NCBI RefSeq assembly: GCF_051020975.1
Contig: NW_027478161.1
Location: 6,882,001 to 6,946,000 of the forward strand
Reading direction: 5' to 3'
Source of the DNA: Osmia lignaria lignaria
Lineage: Eukaryota > Arthropoda > Insecta > Hymenoptera > Megachilidae
Length of the DNA stretch: 64,000 bases
Both the position numbers and the translations under genes were made by a program. Shown one piece after another: positions 37,021-48,935 of the stretch; position 1 is the stretch's first letter; each line of letters starts with the position of its first letter. The notes below the pieces were generated by a model that was not told the DNA's origin, made no database searches, and saw only the letters and a program-made list of their open reading frames with translations.

Positions 37021-38308
37021 TTGCAGATTCAGCTCAAGGGAAGGGGCCTGACGGACATATTTCGAGATATTTCTTCTTCTTGTTGTTCTTCTTCTGCACA
37101 GCTGAGCTGGAAGTGGCATTTGCAGGTCGCAATAGTGCAGAGTTATCTCAAAGAAAGGGGCCACGGTGTTTCTGTATCTCTATTATGTTGGTGCGGCTTC
37201 GGAACTTTTAAATATCTCGATATATCTCGAAAACTACGCTTCTGATCAAAAAATATCATAGAACGTAAATTGTAGGAAATATTATTCTCTACAAAAAAGG
37301 TCTCTCAACATTTTGCCATAGCTCGCTTCGTTTCCGAGATATTTGCAGATTCATCTCAAGGGAAGGGGTCTGACGGACATATTTCGAGATATTTCTTCTT
37401 CTTGTTGTTCTTCTTCTGCACAGCTAAGCTCGAAGTGGCATTTGCAGCTCGCAATAGTGCAGAGTTATCTCAAAGAAAGAGGCCACGGTGTTTCTGTACC
37501 TCTATTATGTTGGTGCGTCTTCGGAACTTTTAAATATCTCGATATATCTCGAAAACTACGCTTCTGATCAAAAAATATCATAGAACATAAATTGTAGGAA
37601 ACATAATTCTCTACAAAAAACGTCTCTTAACATTTTGCCATAGCTCGCTTCGTTTCCGAGATATTTGCAGATACAGCTCAAAGGAACTGGCCTGACGGAC
37701 ATATTTCGAGATATTTCTTCTTCTTGTTGTTCTTTCTCTGCGCAGCTAAGCTGGAAGTGGCATTTGCAGCTCGCAATGGTGCAGAGTTATCTCAGAGAAA
37801 GGGGCCACGGTGTTTCTGTATCTCTATTATGTTGGTGCGGCTTCGGAACTTTTAAATACCTTGATATATCTCGGGAACTACGCATCTGATCAAAAAATAT
37901 CATAGAACATAAAAAGTAGGAAACTTAATTCTCTACAAAAAAGGTCTCTTAACATTTTGCCATAGCTCGCTTCGTTTCCGAGATATTTGCATATTTATCT
38001 CAAGGGAAGGGGCCTGACGGACATATTTCGAGATATTTCTTCTTCTTGTTGTTCTTCTTCTGCACAGATAAGCTGGAAGTGGCATTTGCGGCTAGCACTA
38101 GTGCAGAGTTATCTCAAAGAAAGGGGCCACGGTGTTTCTGTATCTTTATTATGTTGGTGCGGCTTCGGAACTTTTAAATATCTCGATATATCTCGAAAAC
38201 TACGCTTCTGATCGAAAAATATCATAGAACATAAAAAGTAGGAAACTTAATTCTCTACAAAAAAGCTCTCTAAACATTTTGCCATAGCTCGCTTCGTTTC
38301 CGAGATAT
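37021..38308 (+). repeat. Four units with a half-K unit and a K-H pair
   Basis: 37021 has cagctcaagggaaggggcc: it shares the first K substitutions but not the others, so it is an intermediate or a mosaic. 37343 has gattcatctc, aaggggtctg and gctcgaagtgg. 37665 is K with ctttctctgcgcag, aatggtgcag and ctcagag. 37987 has gcatatttatc with gcggctagcac. The 37665-38308 pair recurs almost unchanged at 40887 and 41853. Confidence 0.8.
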
Positions 38309-38954
38309 TTGCATATTTATCTCAAGGGAAGGGTCCTGATGGACATATTTCGAGATATTTCTTCTTCTTGTTGTTCTTCTTCTGCACAGCTAAGCTGGAA
38401 GTGGCATTTGCAGCTCGCAATAGTGCAGAGTTATCTCAAAGAGAGGGGCCACGGTGTTTCTGTATCTCTATTATGTTTGGTGCGGCTTCGGAACTTTTAA
38501 GTATCTTGATCTATCTCGAGAACTACGCTTCTGATCAAAAAATATCATAGAACATAAATTGTAGGAAATATAATTCTCTACAAAAAACGTCTCTTAACAT
38601 TTTGCCATAGCTCGCTTCGTTTCCGAGATATTTGCAGATTTATCTCAAGGGAAGGGTCCTGATGGACATATTTCGAGATATTTCTTCTTCTTGTTGTTCT
38701 TCTTCTGCACAGCTAAGCTGGAAGTGGCATTTGCAGCTCGCAATAGTGCAGAGTTATCTCAAAGAGAGGGGCCACGGTGTTTCTGTATCTCTATTATGTT
38801 TGGTGCGGCTTCGGAACTTTTAAGTATCTTGATCTATCTCGAGAACTACGCTTCTGATCAAAAAATATCATAGAACATAAAAAGTAGGAAACTTAATTCT
38901 CTACAAAAAAGGTCTCTTAACATTTTGCCATAGCTCGCTTCGTTTCCGAGATAT
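38309..38954 (+). repeat. Two tandem 323-bp units with a shared +1 insertion
   Basis: Units 38309 and 38632 both read ttatgtttggtgcgg (extra t, at about 38471-38480 and 38791-38805). Both carry aagggtcctgatgg, agagaggggcc and cttgatctatctcg. The only other unit with this insertion is 44107. The pair arose by duplication of one mutated unit. Their tails differ: aaattgtagg with aatataattc after the first, aaaaagtagg after the second. Confidence 0.9.
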
Positions 38955-40886
38955 TTGCAGATTTATCTCAAGGGAAGGGGCCTAACGGACATATTTCGAG
39001 ATATTTCTTCTTCTTGTTGTTCTTCTTCTGCACAGCTAAACTGGAAGTTGCATTTCCAGCTCGCAATAGTGCAGAGTTATCTCAAAGAAAGGGGTCACGG
39101 TGTTTCTGTATCTCTATTATGTTGTTGCGGCTTCGGAACTTTTAAATATCTTGATATATCTCGAGAACTACGCATCTGATCAAAAAATATCATAGAACAT
39201 AAAAAGTAGGAAACTTAATTCTCTACAAAAAAGGTCTCTTAACGTTTTGCCATAGCTCGCTTCGTTTCCGAGATATTTGCAGATTTATCTCAAGGGAAGG
39301 GGCCTGACGGACATATTTCGAGATATTTCTTCTTCTTGTTGTTCTTCTTCTGCACAGCTGAGCTGGAAGTGGCATTTGCAGGTCGCAATAGTGCAGAGTT
39401 ATCTCAAAGAAAGGGGCCACGGTGTTTCTGTATCTCTATTATGTTGGTGCGGCTTCGGAACTTTTAAATATCTCGATATATCTCGAAAACTACGCTTCTG
39501 ATCAAAAAATATCATAGAACGTAAATTGTAGGAAATATTATTCTCTACAAAAAAGGTCTCTCAACATTTTGCCATAGCTCGCTTTGTTTCCGAGATATTT
39601 GCAGATTCATCTCAAGGGAAGGGGCCTGACGGAAATATTTCGAGATATTTCTTCTTCTTGTTGTTCTTCTTCTGCACAGCTAAGCTGGAAGTGGCATTTG
39701 CAGCTCGCAATAGTGCAGAGTTATCGCAAAGAAAGGGGCCACGGGGTTTCTGTATCTCTATTATGTTGGTGCGGCTTCGGAACTTTTAAATATCTTGATA
39801 TATCTCGAGAACTACGCCTCTGATCGAAAAATATCATAGAACATAAAAAGTAGGAAACTTAATTCTCTACAAAAAAGGTCTCTTAACATTTTGCCATAGC
39901 TCGCTTCGTTTCCGAGATATTTGCAGATATATCTCAAGGGAAGGGGCCTGACGGACATATTTCGAGATATTTCTTCTTCTTGTTGTTCTTCTTCTGCACA
40001 GCTAAGCTGGAAGTGGCATTTACAGTTCGCAATAGTGCAGAGTTATCTCAAAGAAAGGGGCCACGGTGTTTCTGTATCTCTGTTATGTTAGTGCGGCTTC
40101 GGAACTTTTAAATATCTTGATATATCTCGAGAACTACGCATCTGATCAAAAAATATCATAGAACATAAAAAGTAAGAAACTTAATTCTCTACAAAAGAGG
40201 TCTCTTAACATTTTCCCATAGCTCGCTCCGTTTCCGAGATATTTGCAGATATATCTCAAGGGAAGGGGCCTGACGGACATATTTCGAGATATTTCTTCTT
40301 CTTGTTGTTCTTCTTCTGCACAGCTAAGCTGGAAGTGGCATTTACAGCTCGCAATAGTGCAGAGTTATCTCAAAGAAAGGGGCCACGGTGTTTCTGTATC
40401 TCTATTATGTTGGTGCGGCTTCGGAACTTTTAAATATCTTGATATATCTCGAGAACTACGCATCTGATCAAAAAATATCATAGAACATAAATTGTAGGAA
40501 ACATAATTCTCTACAAAAAAGGTCTCTTAACATTTTGCCATAGCTCGCTTCGTTTCCGAGATATTTGCAGATTTATCTCAAGGGAAGGGGCCTGACGGAC
40601 ATATTTCGAGATATTTCTTCTTCTTGTTGTTCTTCTTCTGCACAGCTAAGCTGGAAGTGGCATTTGCGGCTCGCACTAGTGCACAGTTATCTCAAAGAAA
40701 GGGGCCACGGTGTTTCTGTATCTCTATTATGTTGGTGCGTCTTCGGAACTTTTAAATATCTCGATATATCTCGAAAACTACGCTTCTGATCAAAAAATAT
40801 CATAGAACATAAATTGTAGGAAACATAATTCTCTACAAAAAACGTCTCTTAACATTTTGCCATAGCTCGCTTCGTTTCCGAGATAT
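38955..40886 (+). repeat. N, S, T and V units; source of the block at 44.4-45.4 kb
   Basis: Units: 38955 N (gaagttgc, gttgttgcgg), 39277 S (cagctgagctgg, gcaggtcgc, as in 37021), 39599 (gattcatctc, ttatcgcaaag, cacggggtttc), 39921 T-like (catttacagttc, ctgttatgttagtg), 40243 T (preceded by acaaaagagg, ttttcccatag and gctccg), 40565 V (gcgtcttcgg). The markers of 39599, 39921 and 40243 recur in order at 44430-45394, about 4,831 bp downstream. Confidence 0.8.
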
Positions 40887-42818
40887 TTGCAGATACAGCT
40901 CAAAGGAACTGGCCTGACGGACATATTTCGAGATATTTCTTCTTCTTGTTGTTCTTTCTCTGCGCAGCTAAGCTGGAAGTGGCATTTGCAGCTCGCAATG
41001 GTGCAGAGTTATCTCAGAGAAAGGGGCCACGGTGTTTCTGTATCTCTATTATGTTGGTGCGGCTTCGGAACTTTTAAATACCTTGATATATCTCGAGAAC
41101 TACGCATCTGATCAAAAAATATCATAGAACATAAAAAGTAGGAAACTTAATTCTCTACAAAAAAGGTCTCTTAACATTTTGCCATAGCTCGCTTCGTTTC
41201 CGAGATATTTGCATATTTATCTCAAGGGAAGGGGCCTGACGGACATATTTCGAGATATTTCTTCTTCTTGTTGTTCTTCTTCTGCACAGCTAAGCTGGAA
41301 GTGGCATTTGCGGCTAGCACTAGTGCAGAGTTATCTCAAAGAAAGGGGCCACGGTGTTTCTGTATCTTTATTATGTTGGTGCGGCTTCGGAACTTTTAAA
41401 TATCTCGATATATCTCGAAAACTACGCTTCTGATCGAAAAATATCATAGAACATAAAAAGTAGGAAACTTAATTCTCTACAAAAAAGCTCTCTAAACATT
41501 TTGCCATAGCTCGCTTCGTTTCCGAGATATTTGCAGATTTATCTCAAGGGAAGGGGCCTAACGGACATATTTCGAGATATTTCTTCTTCTTGTTGTTCTT
41601 CTTCTGCACAGCTAAACTGGAAGTGGCATTTCCAGCTCGCAATAGTGCAGAGTTATCTCAAAGAAAGGGGCCACGGTGTTTCTGTATCTCTATTATGTTG
41701 GTGCGGCTACGGAACTTTTAAATATCTCGATATATCTCGAAAACTACGCTTCTGATCAAAAAATATCATAGAACATAAATTGTAGGAAACATAATTCTCT
41801 ACAAAAAACGTCTCTTAACATTTTGCCATAGCTCGCTTCGTTTCCGAGATATTTGCAGATACAGCTCAAAGGAACTGGCCTGACGGACATATTTCGAGAT
41901 ATTTCTTCTTCTTGTTGTTCTTTCTCTGCGCAGCTAAGCTGGAAGTGGCATTTGCAGCTCGCAATGGTGCAGAGTTATCTCAGAGAAAGGGGCCACGGTG
42001 TTTCTGTATCTCTATTATGTTGGTGCGGCTTCGGAACTTTTAAATACCTTGATATATCTCGAGAACTACGCATCTGATCAAAAAATATCATAGAACATAA
42101 AAAGTAGGAAACTTAATTCTCTACAAAAAAGGTCTCTTAACATTTTGCCATAGCTCGCTTCGTTTCCGAGATATTTGCATATTTATCTCAAGGGAAGGGG
42201 CCTGACGGACATATTTCGAGATATTTCTTCTTCTTGTTGTTCTTCTTCTGCACAGCTAAGCTGGAAGTGGCATTTGCGGCTAGCACTAGTGCAGAGTTAT
42301 CTCAAAGAAAGGGGCCACGGTGTTTCTGTATCTTTATTATGTTGGTGCGGCTTCGGAACTTTTAAATATCTCGATATATCTCGAAAACTACGCTTCTGAT
42401 CGAAAAATATCATAGAACATAAAAAGTAGGAAACTTAATTCTCTACAAAAAAGCTCTCTAAACATTTTGCCATAGCTCGCTTCGTTTCCGAGATATTTGC
42501 AGATTTATCTCAAGGGAAGGGGCCTAACGGACATATTTCGAGATATTTCTTCTTCTTGTTGTTCTTCTTCTGCACAGCTAAACTGGAAGTGGCATTTCCA
42601 GCTCGCAATAGTGCAGAGTTATCTCAAAGAAAGGGGCCACGGTGTTTCTGTATCTCTATTATGTTGGTGCGGCTACGGAACTTTTAAATATCTCGATATA
42701 TCTCGAAAACTACGCTTCTGATCAAAAAATATCATAGAACGTAAATTGTAGGAAATATTATTCTCTACAAAAAAGGTCTCTCAACCTTTTGCCATAGCTC
42801 GCTTCGTTTCCGAGATAT
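40887..42818 (+). repeat. Tandem trimer duplication K-H-N (2 x 966 bp)
   Basis: Units K (40887: ctttctctgcgcag, aatggtgcag, ctcagag, aataccttg), H (41209: gcatatttatc, gcggctagcac, tctttattatg, tail aaaaaagctctctaaac) and N (41531: ggctacggaac) are followed by the same three at 41853, 42175 and 42497. The copies agree until the tail of the last unit, where 42497 has aacgtaaattg and aatattattc instead of aacataaattg and aacataattc. The K-H pair also occurs at 37665. Confidence 0.9.
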
Positions 42819-44106
42819 TTGCAGATTCATCTCAAGGGAAGGGGTCTGACGGACATATTTCGAGATATTTCTTTTTCTTGTTGTTCTTCTTCTGCACAGC
42901 TAAGCTCGAAGTGGCATTTGCAGCTCGCAATAGTGCAGAGTTATCTCAAAGAAAGAGGCCACGGTGTTTCTGTACCTCTATTATGTTGGTGCAGCTTCGG
43001 AACTTTTAAATATCTTGATATATCTCGAGAACTACGCATCTGATCAAAAAATATCATCGAACATAAAAAGTAGGAAACTTAATTCTCTACAAAAAAGGTC
43101 TCTTAACATTTTGCCATAGCTCGCTTCGTTTCCGAGATATTTGCAGATTTATCTCAAGGGAAGTGGCCTGACGGACATATTTCGAGATATTTCTTCTTCT
43201 TGTTGTTCTTCTTCTGCACAGCTAAGCTGGAAGTGGCATTTGCAGCTCGCAATAGTGCAGAGTTATCCCAAAGAAAGGGGCCACGGTGTTTCTGTATCTC
43301 TATTATGTTGGTGCGGCTTCGGAACTTTTAAATATCTCGATATATCTCGAAAACTACGCTTCTGATCAAAAAATATCATAGAACATAAATTGTAGGAAAC
43401 TTAATTATCTACAAAAAAGGTCTCTTAACATTTTGCCATAGCTCGCTTCGTTTCCGAGATATTTGCAGATTTATCTCAAGGGAAGGGGCCTGACGGACAT
43501 ATTTCGAGATATTTCTTCTTCTTGTTGTTCTTCTTCTGCACAGCTAAGCTGGAAGTGGCATTTGCAGCTCGCAATAGTGCAGAGTTATCTCAAAGAGAGG
43601 GGCCACGGTGTTTCTGTATCTCTATTATGTTGGTGCGGCTTCGGAACTTTTAAATATCTCGATATATCTCGAAAACTACGCTTCTCATCAAAAAATATCA
43701 TAGAACGTAAATTGTAGGAAATATTATTCTCTACAAAAAAGGTCTCTCAACATTTTGCCATAGCTCGCTTCGTTTCCGAGATATTTGCAGATTCATCTCA
43801 AGGGAAGGGGTCTGACGGACATATTTCGAGATATTTCTTCTTCTTGTTGTTCTTCTTCTGCACAGCTAAGCTCGAAGTGGCATTTGCAGCTCGCAATAGT
43901 GCAGAGTTATCTCAAAGAAAGAGGCCACGGTGTTTCTGTACCTCTATTATGTTGGTGCAGCTTCGGAACTTTTAAATATCTTGATATATCTCGAGAACTA
44001 CGCATCTGATCAAAAAATATCATCGAACATAAAAAGTAGGAAACATAATTCTCTACAAAAAAGGTCTCTTAACATTTTGCCATAGCTCGCTTCGTTTCCG
44101 AGATAT
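42819..44106 (+). repeat. Four units with a duplicated gattcatctc unit
   Basis: 42819 and 43785 share gattcatctc, aaggggtctgacgg, gctcgaagtgg, agaggcc, gtacctc and a tatcatcgaac tail. Each is preceded by a linker with aacgtaaattg and aatattattc. They are 966 bp apart and enclose two S units, 43141 (aagtggcctg, ttatccc) and 43463 (agagaggggcc, cttctcatc). Confidence 0.8.
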
Positions 44107-44429
44107 TTGCAGATTTATCTCAAGGGAAGGGTCCTGATGGACATATTTCGAGATATTTCTTCTTCTTGTTGTTCTTCTTCTGCACAGCTAAGCTGGAAGT
44201 GGCATTTGCAGCTCGCAATAGTGCAGAGTTATCTCAAAGAGAGGGGCCACGGTGTTTCTGTATCTCTATTATGTTTGGTGCGGCTTCGGAACTTTTAAGT
44301 ATCTTGATCTATCTCGAGAACTACGCTTCTGATCAAAAAATATCATAGAACATAAATTGTAGGAAATATAATTCTCTACAAAAAACGTCTCTTAACATTT
44401 TGCCATAGCTCGCTTCGTTTCCGAGATAT
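44107..44429 (+). repeat. 323-bp unit, third copy of the +1 insertion
   Basis: Carries ttatgtttggtgcgg (about 44263-44281), aagggtcctgatgg, agagaggggcc and cttgatctatctcg, then a tail with aaattgtagg and aatataattc. All of these match unit 38309 apart from cag instead of cat at the start. It is the paralogue of 38309 in a copy of the 38.3-40.5 kb block. Confidence 0.85.
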
Positions 44430-44751
44430 TTGCAGATTTATCTCAAGGGAAGGGTCCTGATGGACATATTTCGAGATATTTCTTCTTCTTGTTGTTCTTC
44501 TTCTGCACAGCTAAGCTGGAAGTGGCATTTGCAGCTCGCAATAGTGCAGAGTTATCGCAAAGAAAGGGGCCACGGGGTTTCTGTATCTCTATTATGTTGG
44601 TGCGGCTTCGGAACTTTTAAATATCTTGATATATCTCGAGAACTACGCCTCTGATCGAAAAATATCATAGAACATAAAAAGTAGGAAACTTAATTCTCTA
44701 CAAAAAAGGTCTCTTAACATTTTGCCATAGCTCGCTTCGTTTCCGAGATAT
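44430..44751 (+). repeat. Mosaic unit at a three-unit deletion junction
   Basis: The left part (aagggtcctgatgg at about 44450) matches unit 38632. The right part (ttatcgcaaag, cacggggtttc, cgcctctgatcg) matches unit 39599. Compared with the block at 38309-40564, this copy lacks the remainder of 38632, all of 38955 and 39277, and the start of 39599. That is what unequal crossing over within a unit would give. The breakpoint lies between about 44464 and 44553, where the parents do not differ by eye. Confidence 0.85.
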
Positions 44752-46037
44752 TTGCAGATATATCTCAAGGGAAGGGGCCTGACGGACATATTTCGAGATA
44801 TTTCTTCTTCTTGTTGTTCTTCTTCTGCACAGCTAAGCTGGAAGTGGCATTTACAGTTCGCAATAGTGCAGAGTTATCTCAAAGAAAGGGGCCACGGTGT
44901 TTCTGTATCTCTGTTATGTTAGTGCGGCTTCGGAACTTTTAAATATCTTGATATATCTCGAGAACTACGCATCTGATCAAAAAATATCATAGAACATAAA
45001 AAGTAAGAAACTTAATTCTCTACAAAAGAGGTCTCTTAACATTTTCCCATAGCTCGCTCCGTTTCCGAGATATTTGCAGATATATCTCAAGGGAAGGGGC
45101 CTGACGGACATATTTCGAGATATTTCTTCTTCTTGTTGTTCTTCTTCTGCACAGCTAAGCTGGAAGTGGCATTTACAGCTCGCAATAGTGCAGAGTTATC
45201 TCAAAGAAAGGGGCCACGGTGTTTCTGTATCTCTATTATGTTGGTGCGGCTTGGGAACTTTTAAATATCTTGATATATCTCGAGAACTACGCATCTGATC
45301 AAAAAATATCATAGAACATAAAAAGTAGGAAACTTATTCTCTACAAAAAAGGTCTCTTAACATTTTGCCATAGCTCGCTTCGTTTCCGAGATATTTGCAG
45401 ATTTATCTCAAGGGAAGGGGCCTGACGGACATATTTCGAGATATTTCTTCTTCTTGTTGTTCTTCTTCTGCACAGCTAAGCTGGAAGTGGCATTTGCGGC
45501 TCGCACTAGTGCAGAGTTATCTCAAAGAAAGGGGCCACGGTGTTTCTGTATCCCTATTATGTTGGTGCGGCTTCGGAACTTTTTATATCTCGATATATCT
45601 CGAAAACTACGCTTCTGATCAAAAAATATCATAGAACATAAATTGTAGGAAACATAATTCTCTACAAAAAACGTCTCTTAACATTTTGCCATAGCTCGCT
45701 TCGTTTCCGAGATATTTGCAGATTCAGCTCAAAGGAACTGGCCTGACGGACATATTTCGAGATATTTCTTCTTCTTGTTGTTCTTCCTCTGCACAGCTAA
45801 GCTGGAAGTGGCATTTGCAGCTCGCAATAGTGCAGAGTTATCTCAAAGAAAGGGGCCACGGTGTTTCTGTACCTCTATTATGTTGGTGCAGCTTCGGAAC
45901 TTTTAAATATCTTGATATATCTCGAGAACTACGCCTCTGATCGAAAAATATCATAGAACATAAAAAGTAGGAAACTTAATTCTCTACAAAAAAGGTCTCT
46001 TAACATTTTGCCATAGCTCGCTTCGTTTCCGAGATAT
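44752..46037 (+). repeat. Four units including two 321-bp units
   Basis: 44752 repeats 39921 (catttacagttc, ctgttatgttagtg). 45074 repeats 40243 (T type, preceded by acaaaagagg and gctccg) but has gcttggga and loses one a in aacttattctc (45331-45340). 45395 is R type and loses one base in acttttatatct near 45581. 45716 is a K unit with gtacctc, cagcttcgg and a cgcctctgatcg tail. The two adjacent independent 1-bp deletions shift unit phase by two. Confidence 0.8.
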
Positions 46038-47969
46038 TTGCAGATTTATCTCAAGGGAAGGGCCCTGACGGACATATTTCGAGATATTTCTTCTTCTTGT
46101 TGTTCTTCTTCTGCACAGCTAAGCTGGAAGTGGCATTTGCGGCTCGCACTAGTGCAGAGTTATCTCAAAGAAAGGAGCCACGGTGTTTCTGTATCTCTAT
46201 TATGTTGGTGCGGCTTCGGAACTTTTAAATATCTTGATATATCTCGAGAACTGCGCCTCTGATCAAAAAATATCATAGAACATAAAAAGTAGGAAACATA
46301 ATTCTCTACAAAAAAGGTCTCTTAACATTTTGCCATAGCTCGCTTCGTTTCCGAGATATTTGCAGATTTATCTCAAGGGAAGGGGCCTGACGGACATATT
46401 TCGAGATATTTCTTCTTCTTGTTGTTCTTCTTCTGCACAGCTAAGCTGGAAGTGGCATTTGCGGCTCGCACTAGTGCAGAGTTATCTCAAAGAAGGGGGC
46501 CACGGTGTTTCTGTATCCCTATTATGTTGGTGCGGCTTCGGAACTTTTAAATAACTTGATATATCTCGAGAACTACGCATCTGATCAAAAAATATCATAG
46601 AACATAAAAAGTAGGAAACTTAATTCTCTACAAAAAAGGTCTCTTAACATTTTGCCATAGCTCGCTTCGTTTCCGAGATATGTGCAGATTTATCTCAAGG
46701 GAAGGGGCCTGACGGACATATTTCGAGATATTCCTTCTTCTTGTTGTTCTTCTTCTGCACAGCTAAACTGGAAGTGGCATTTCCAGCTCGCAATCGTGCA
46801 GAGTTATCTCAAAGAAAGGGGCCACGGTGTTTCTGTATCTCTATTATGTTGGTGCGGCTTCGGAACTTTTAAATATCTTGATATATCTCGAGAACTACGC
46901 CTCTGATCGAAAAATATCATAGAACATAAAAAGTAGGAAACTTAATTCTCTACAAAAAAGGTCTCTTAACATTTTGCCATAGCTCGCTTCGTTTCCGAGA
47001 TATTTGCAGATTTATCTCAAGGGAAGGGCCCTGACGGACATATTTCGAGATATTTCTTCTTCTTGTTGTTCTTCTTCTGCACAGCTAAGCTGGAAGTGGC
47101 ATTTGCGGCTCGCACTAGTGCAGAGTTATCTCAAAGAAAGGAGCCACGGTGTTTCTGTATCTCTATTATGTTGGTGCGGCTTCGGAACTTTTAAATATCT
47201 TGATATATCTCGAGAACTGCGCCTCTGATCAAAAAATATCATAGAACATAAAAAGTAGGAAACATAATTCTCTACAAAAAAGGTCTCTTAACATTTTGCC
47301 ATAGCTCGCTTCGTTTCCGAGATATTTGCAGATTTATCTCAAGGGAAGGGGCCTGACGGACATATTTCGAGATATTTCTTCTTCTTGTTGTTCTTCTTCT
47401 GCACAGCTAAGCTGGAAGTGGCATTTGCGGCTCGCACTAGTGCAGAGTTATCTCAAAGAAGGGGGCCACGGTGTTTCTGTATCCCTATTATGTTGGTGCG
47501 GCTTCGGAACTTTTAAATAACTTGATATATCTCGAGAACTACGCATCTGATCAAAAAATATCATAGAACATAAAAAGTAGGAAACTTAATTCTCTACAAA
47601 AAAGGTCTCTTAACATTTTGCCATAGCTCGCTTCGTTTCCGAGATATGTGCAGATTTATCTCAAGGGAAGGGGCCTGACGGACATATTTCGAGATATTTC
47701 TTCTTCTTGTTGTTCTTCTTCTGCACAGCTAAGCTGGAAGTGGCATTTGCGGCTCGCACTAGTGCAGAGTTATCTCAACGAAATGGGCCACGGTGTTTCT
47801 GTATCTCTATTATGTTGTTGCGGCTTCGGAACTTTTAAATATCTCGATATATCTCGAAAACTACGCTTCTGATCAAAAAATATCATAGAACATAAATTGT
47901 AGGAAACATAATTCTCTACAAAAAAGGTCTCTTAACATTTTGCCATAGCTCGCTTCGTTTCCGAGATAT
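46038..47969 (+). repeat. Tandem trimer duplication (2 x 966 bp)
   Basis: 46038 and 47004 share gaagggccctg, aaggagccacgg and gaactgcgcctc. 46360 and 47326 share aagaagggggcc, gtatccc and aaataacttg. 46682 and 47648 share the gatatgtgcag start, then differ: 46682 continues as N with attccttc, 47648 as R with ctcaacgaaatggg. The upstream linker with cctctgatcg is shared too, so the duplicated segment runs from about 45.9 kb to the first part of unit 46682. Confidence 0.9.
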
Positions 47970-48935
47970 TTGCAGATATATCTCAAGGGAAGGGGCCTGA
48001 CGGACATATTTCGAGATATTTCTTCTTCTTGTTGTTCTTCTTCTGCACAGCTAAGCTGGAAGTGGCATTTACAGCTCGCAATAGTGCAGAGTTATCTCAA
48101 AGAAAGGGGCCACGGTGTTTCTGTATCTCTATTATGTTGGTGCGGCTTCGGAACTTTTAAATATCTTGATATATCTCGAGAACTACGCATCTGATCAAAA
48201 AATATCATAGAACATAAAAAGTAGGAAACTTAATTCTCTACAAAAGAGGTCTCTTAACATTTTGCCATAGCTCGCTTCGTTTCCGAGATATTTGCAGATT
48301 TATCTCAAGGGAAGGGGCCTAACGGACATATTTCGAGATATTTCTTCTTCTTGTTGTTCTTCTTCTGCACAGCTAAACTGGAAGTGGCATTTCCAGCTCG
48401 CAGTAGTGCAGAGTTATCTCAAAGAAAGGGGCCACGGTGTTTCTGTATCTCTATTATGTTGGTGCGGCTTCGGAACTTTTAAATATCTTGATATATCTCG
48501 AGAACTACGCATCTGATCAAAAAATATCATAGAACACAAAAAATAGGAAACTTAATTCTCTACAAAAGAGGTCTCTTAACATTTTGCCATAGCTCGCTTC
48601 GTTTCCGAGATATTTGAAGATTTATCTCAAGGGAAGGGGCCTAACGGACATATTTCGAGATATTTCTTCTTCTTGTTGTTCTTCTTCTGCACAGCTAAAC
48701 TGGAAGTGGCATTTCCAGCTCGCAATAGTGCAGAGTTATCTCAAAGAGAGGGGCCACGGTGTTTCTGTATCTCTATTATGTTGGTGCGGCTTCGGAACTT
48801 TTAAATATCTTGATATATCTCGAGAACTACGCATCTGATCAAAAAATATCATAGAACATAAATTGTAGGAAACATAATGCTCTACAAAAAAGGTCTCTGA
48901 ACATTTTGCCATAGCTCGCTTCGTTTCCGAGATAT
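47970..48935 (+). repeat. T-N-N units
   Basis: 47970 is T (catttacag) with an acaaaagagg tail, 48292 is N (ctcgcagtag), 48614 is N (gatatttgaag start, agagagggg). The tail of 48614 (aataatgctc, tctctgaac) recurs after 49902, four units later. Confidence 0.8.
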
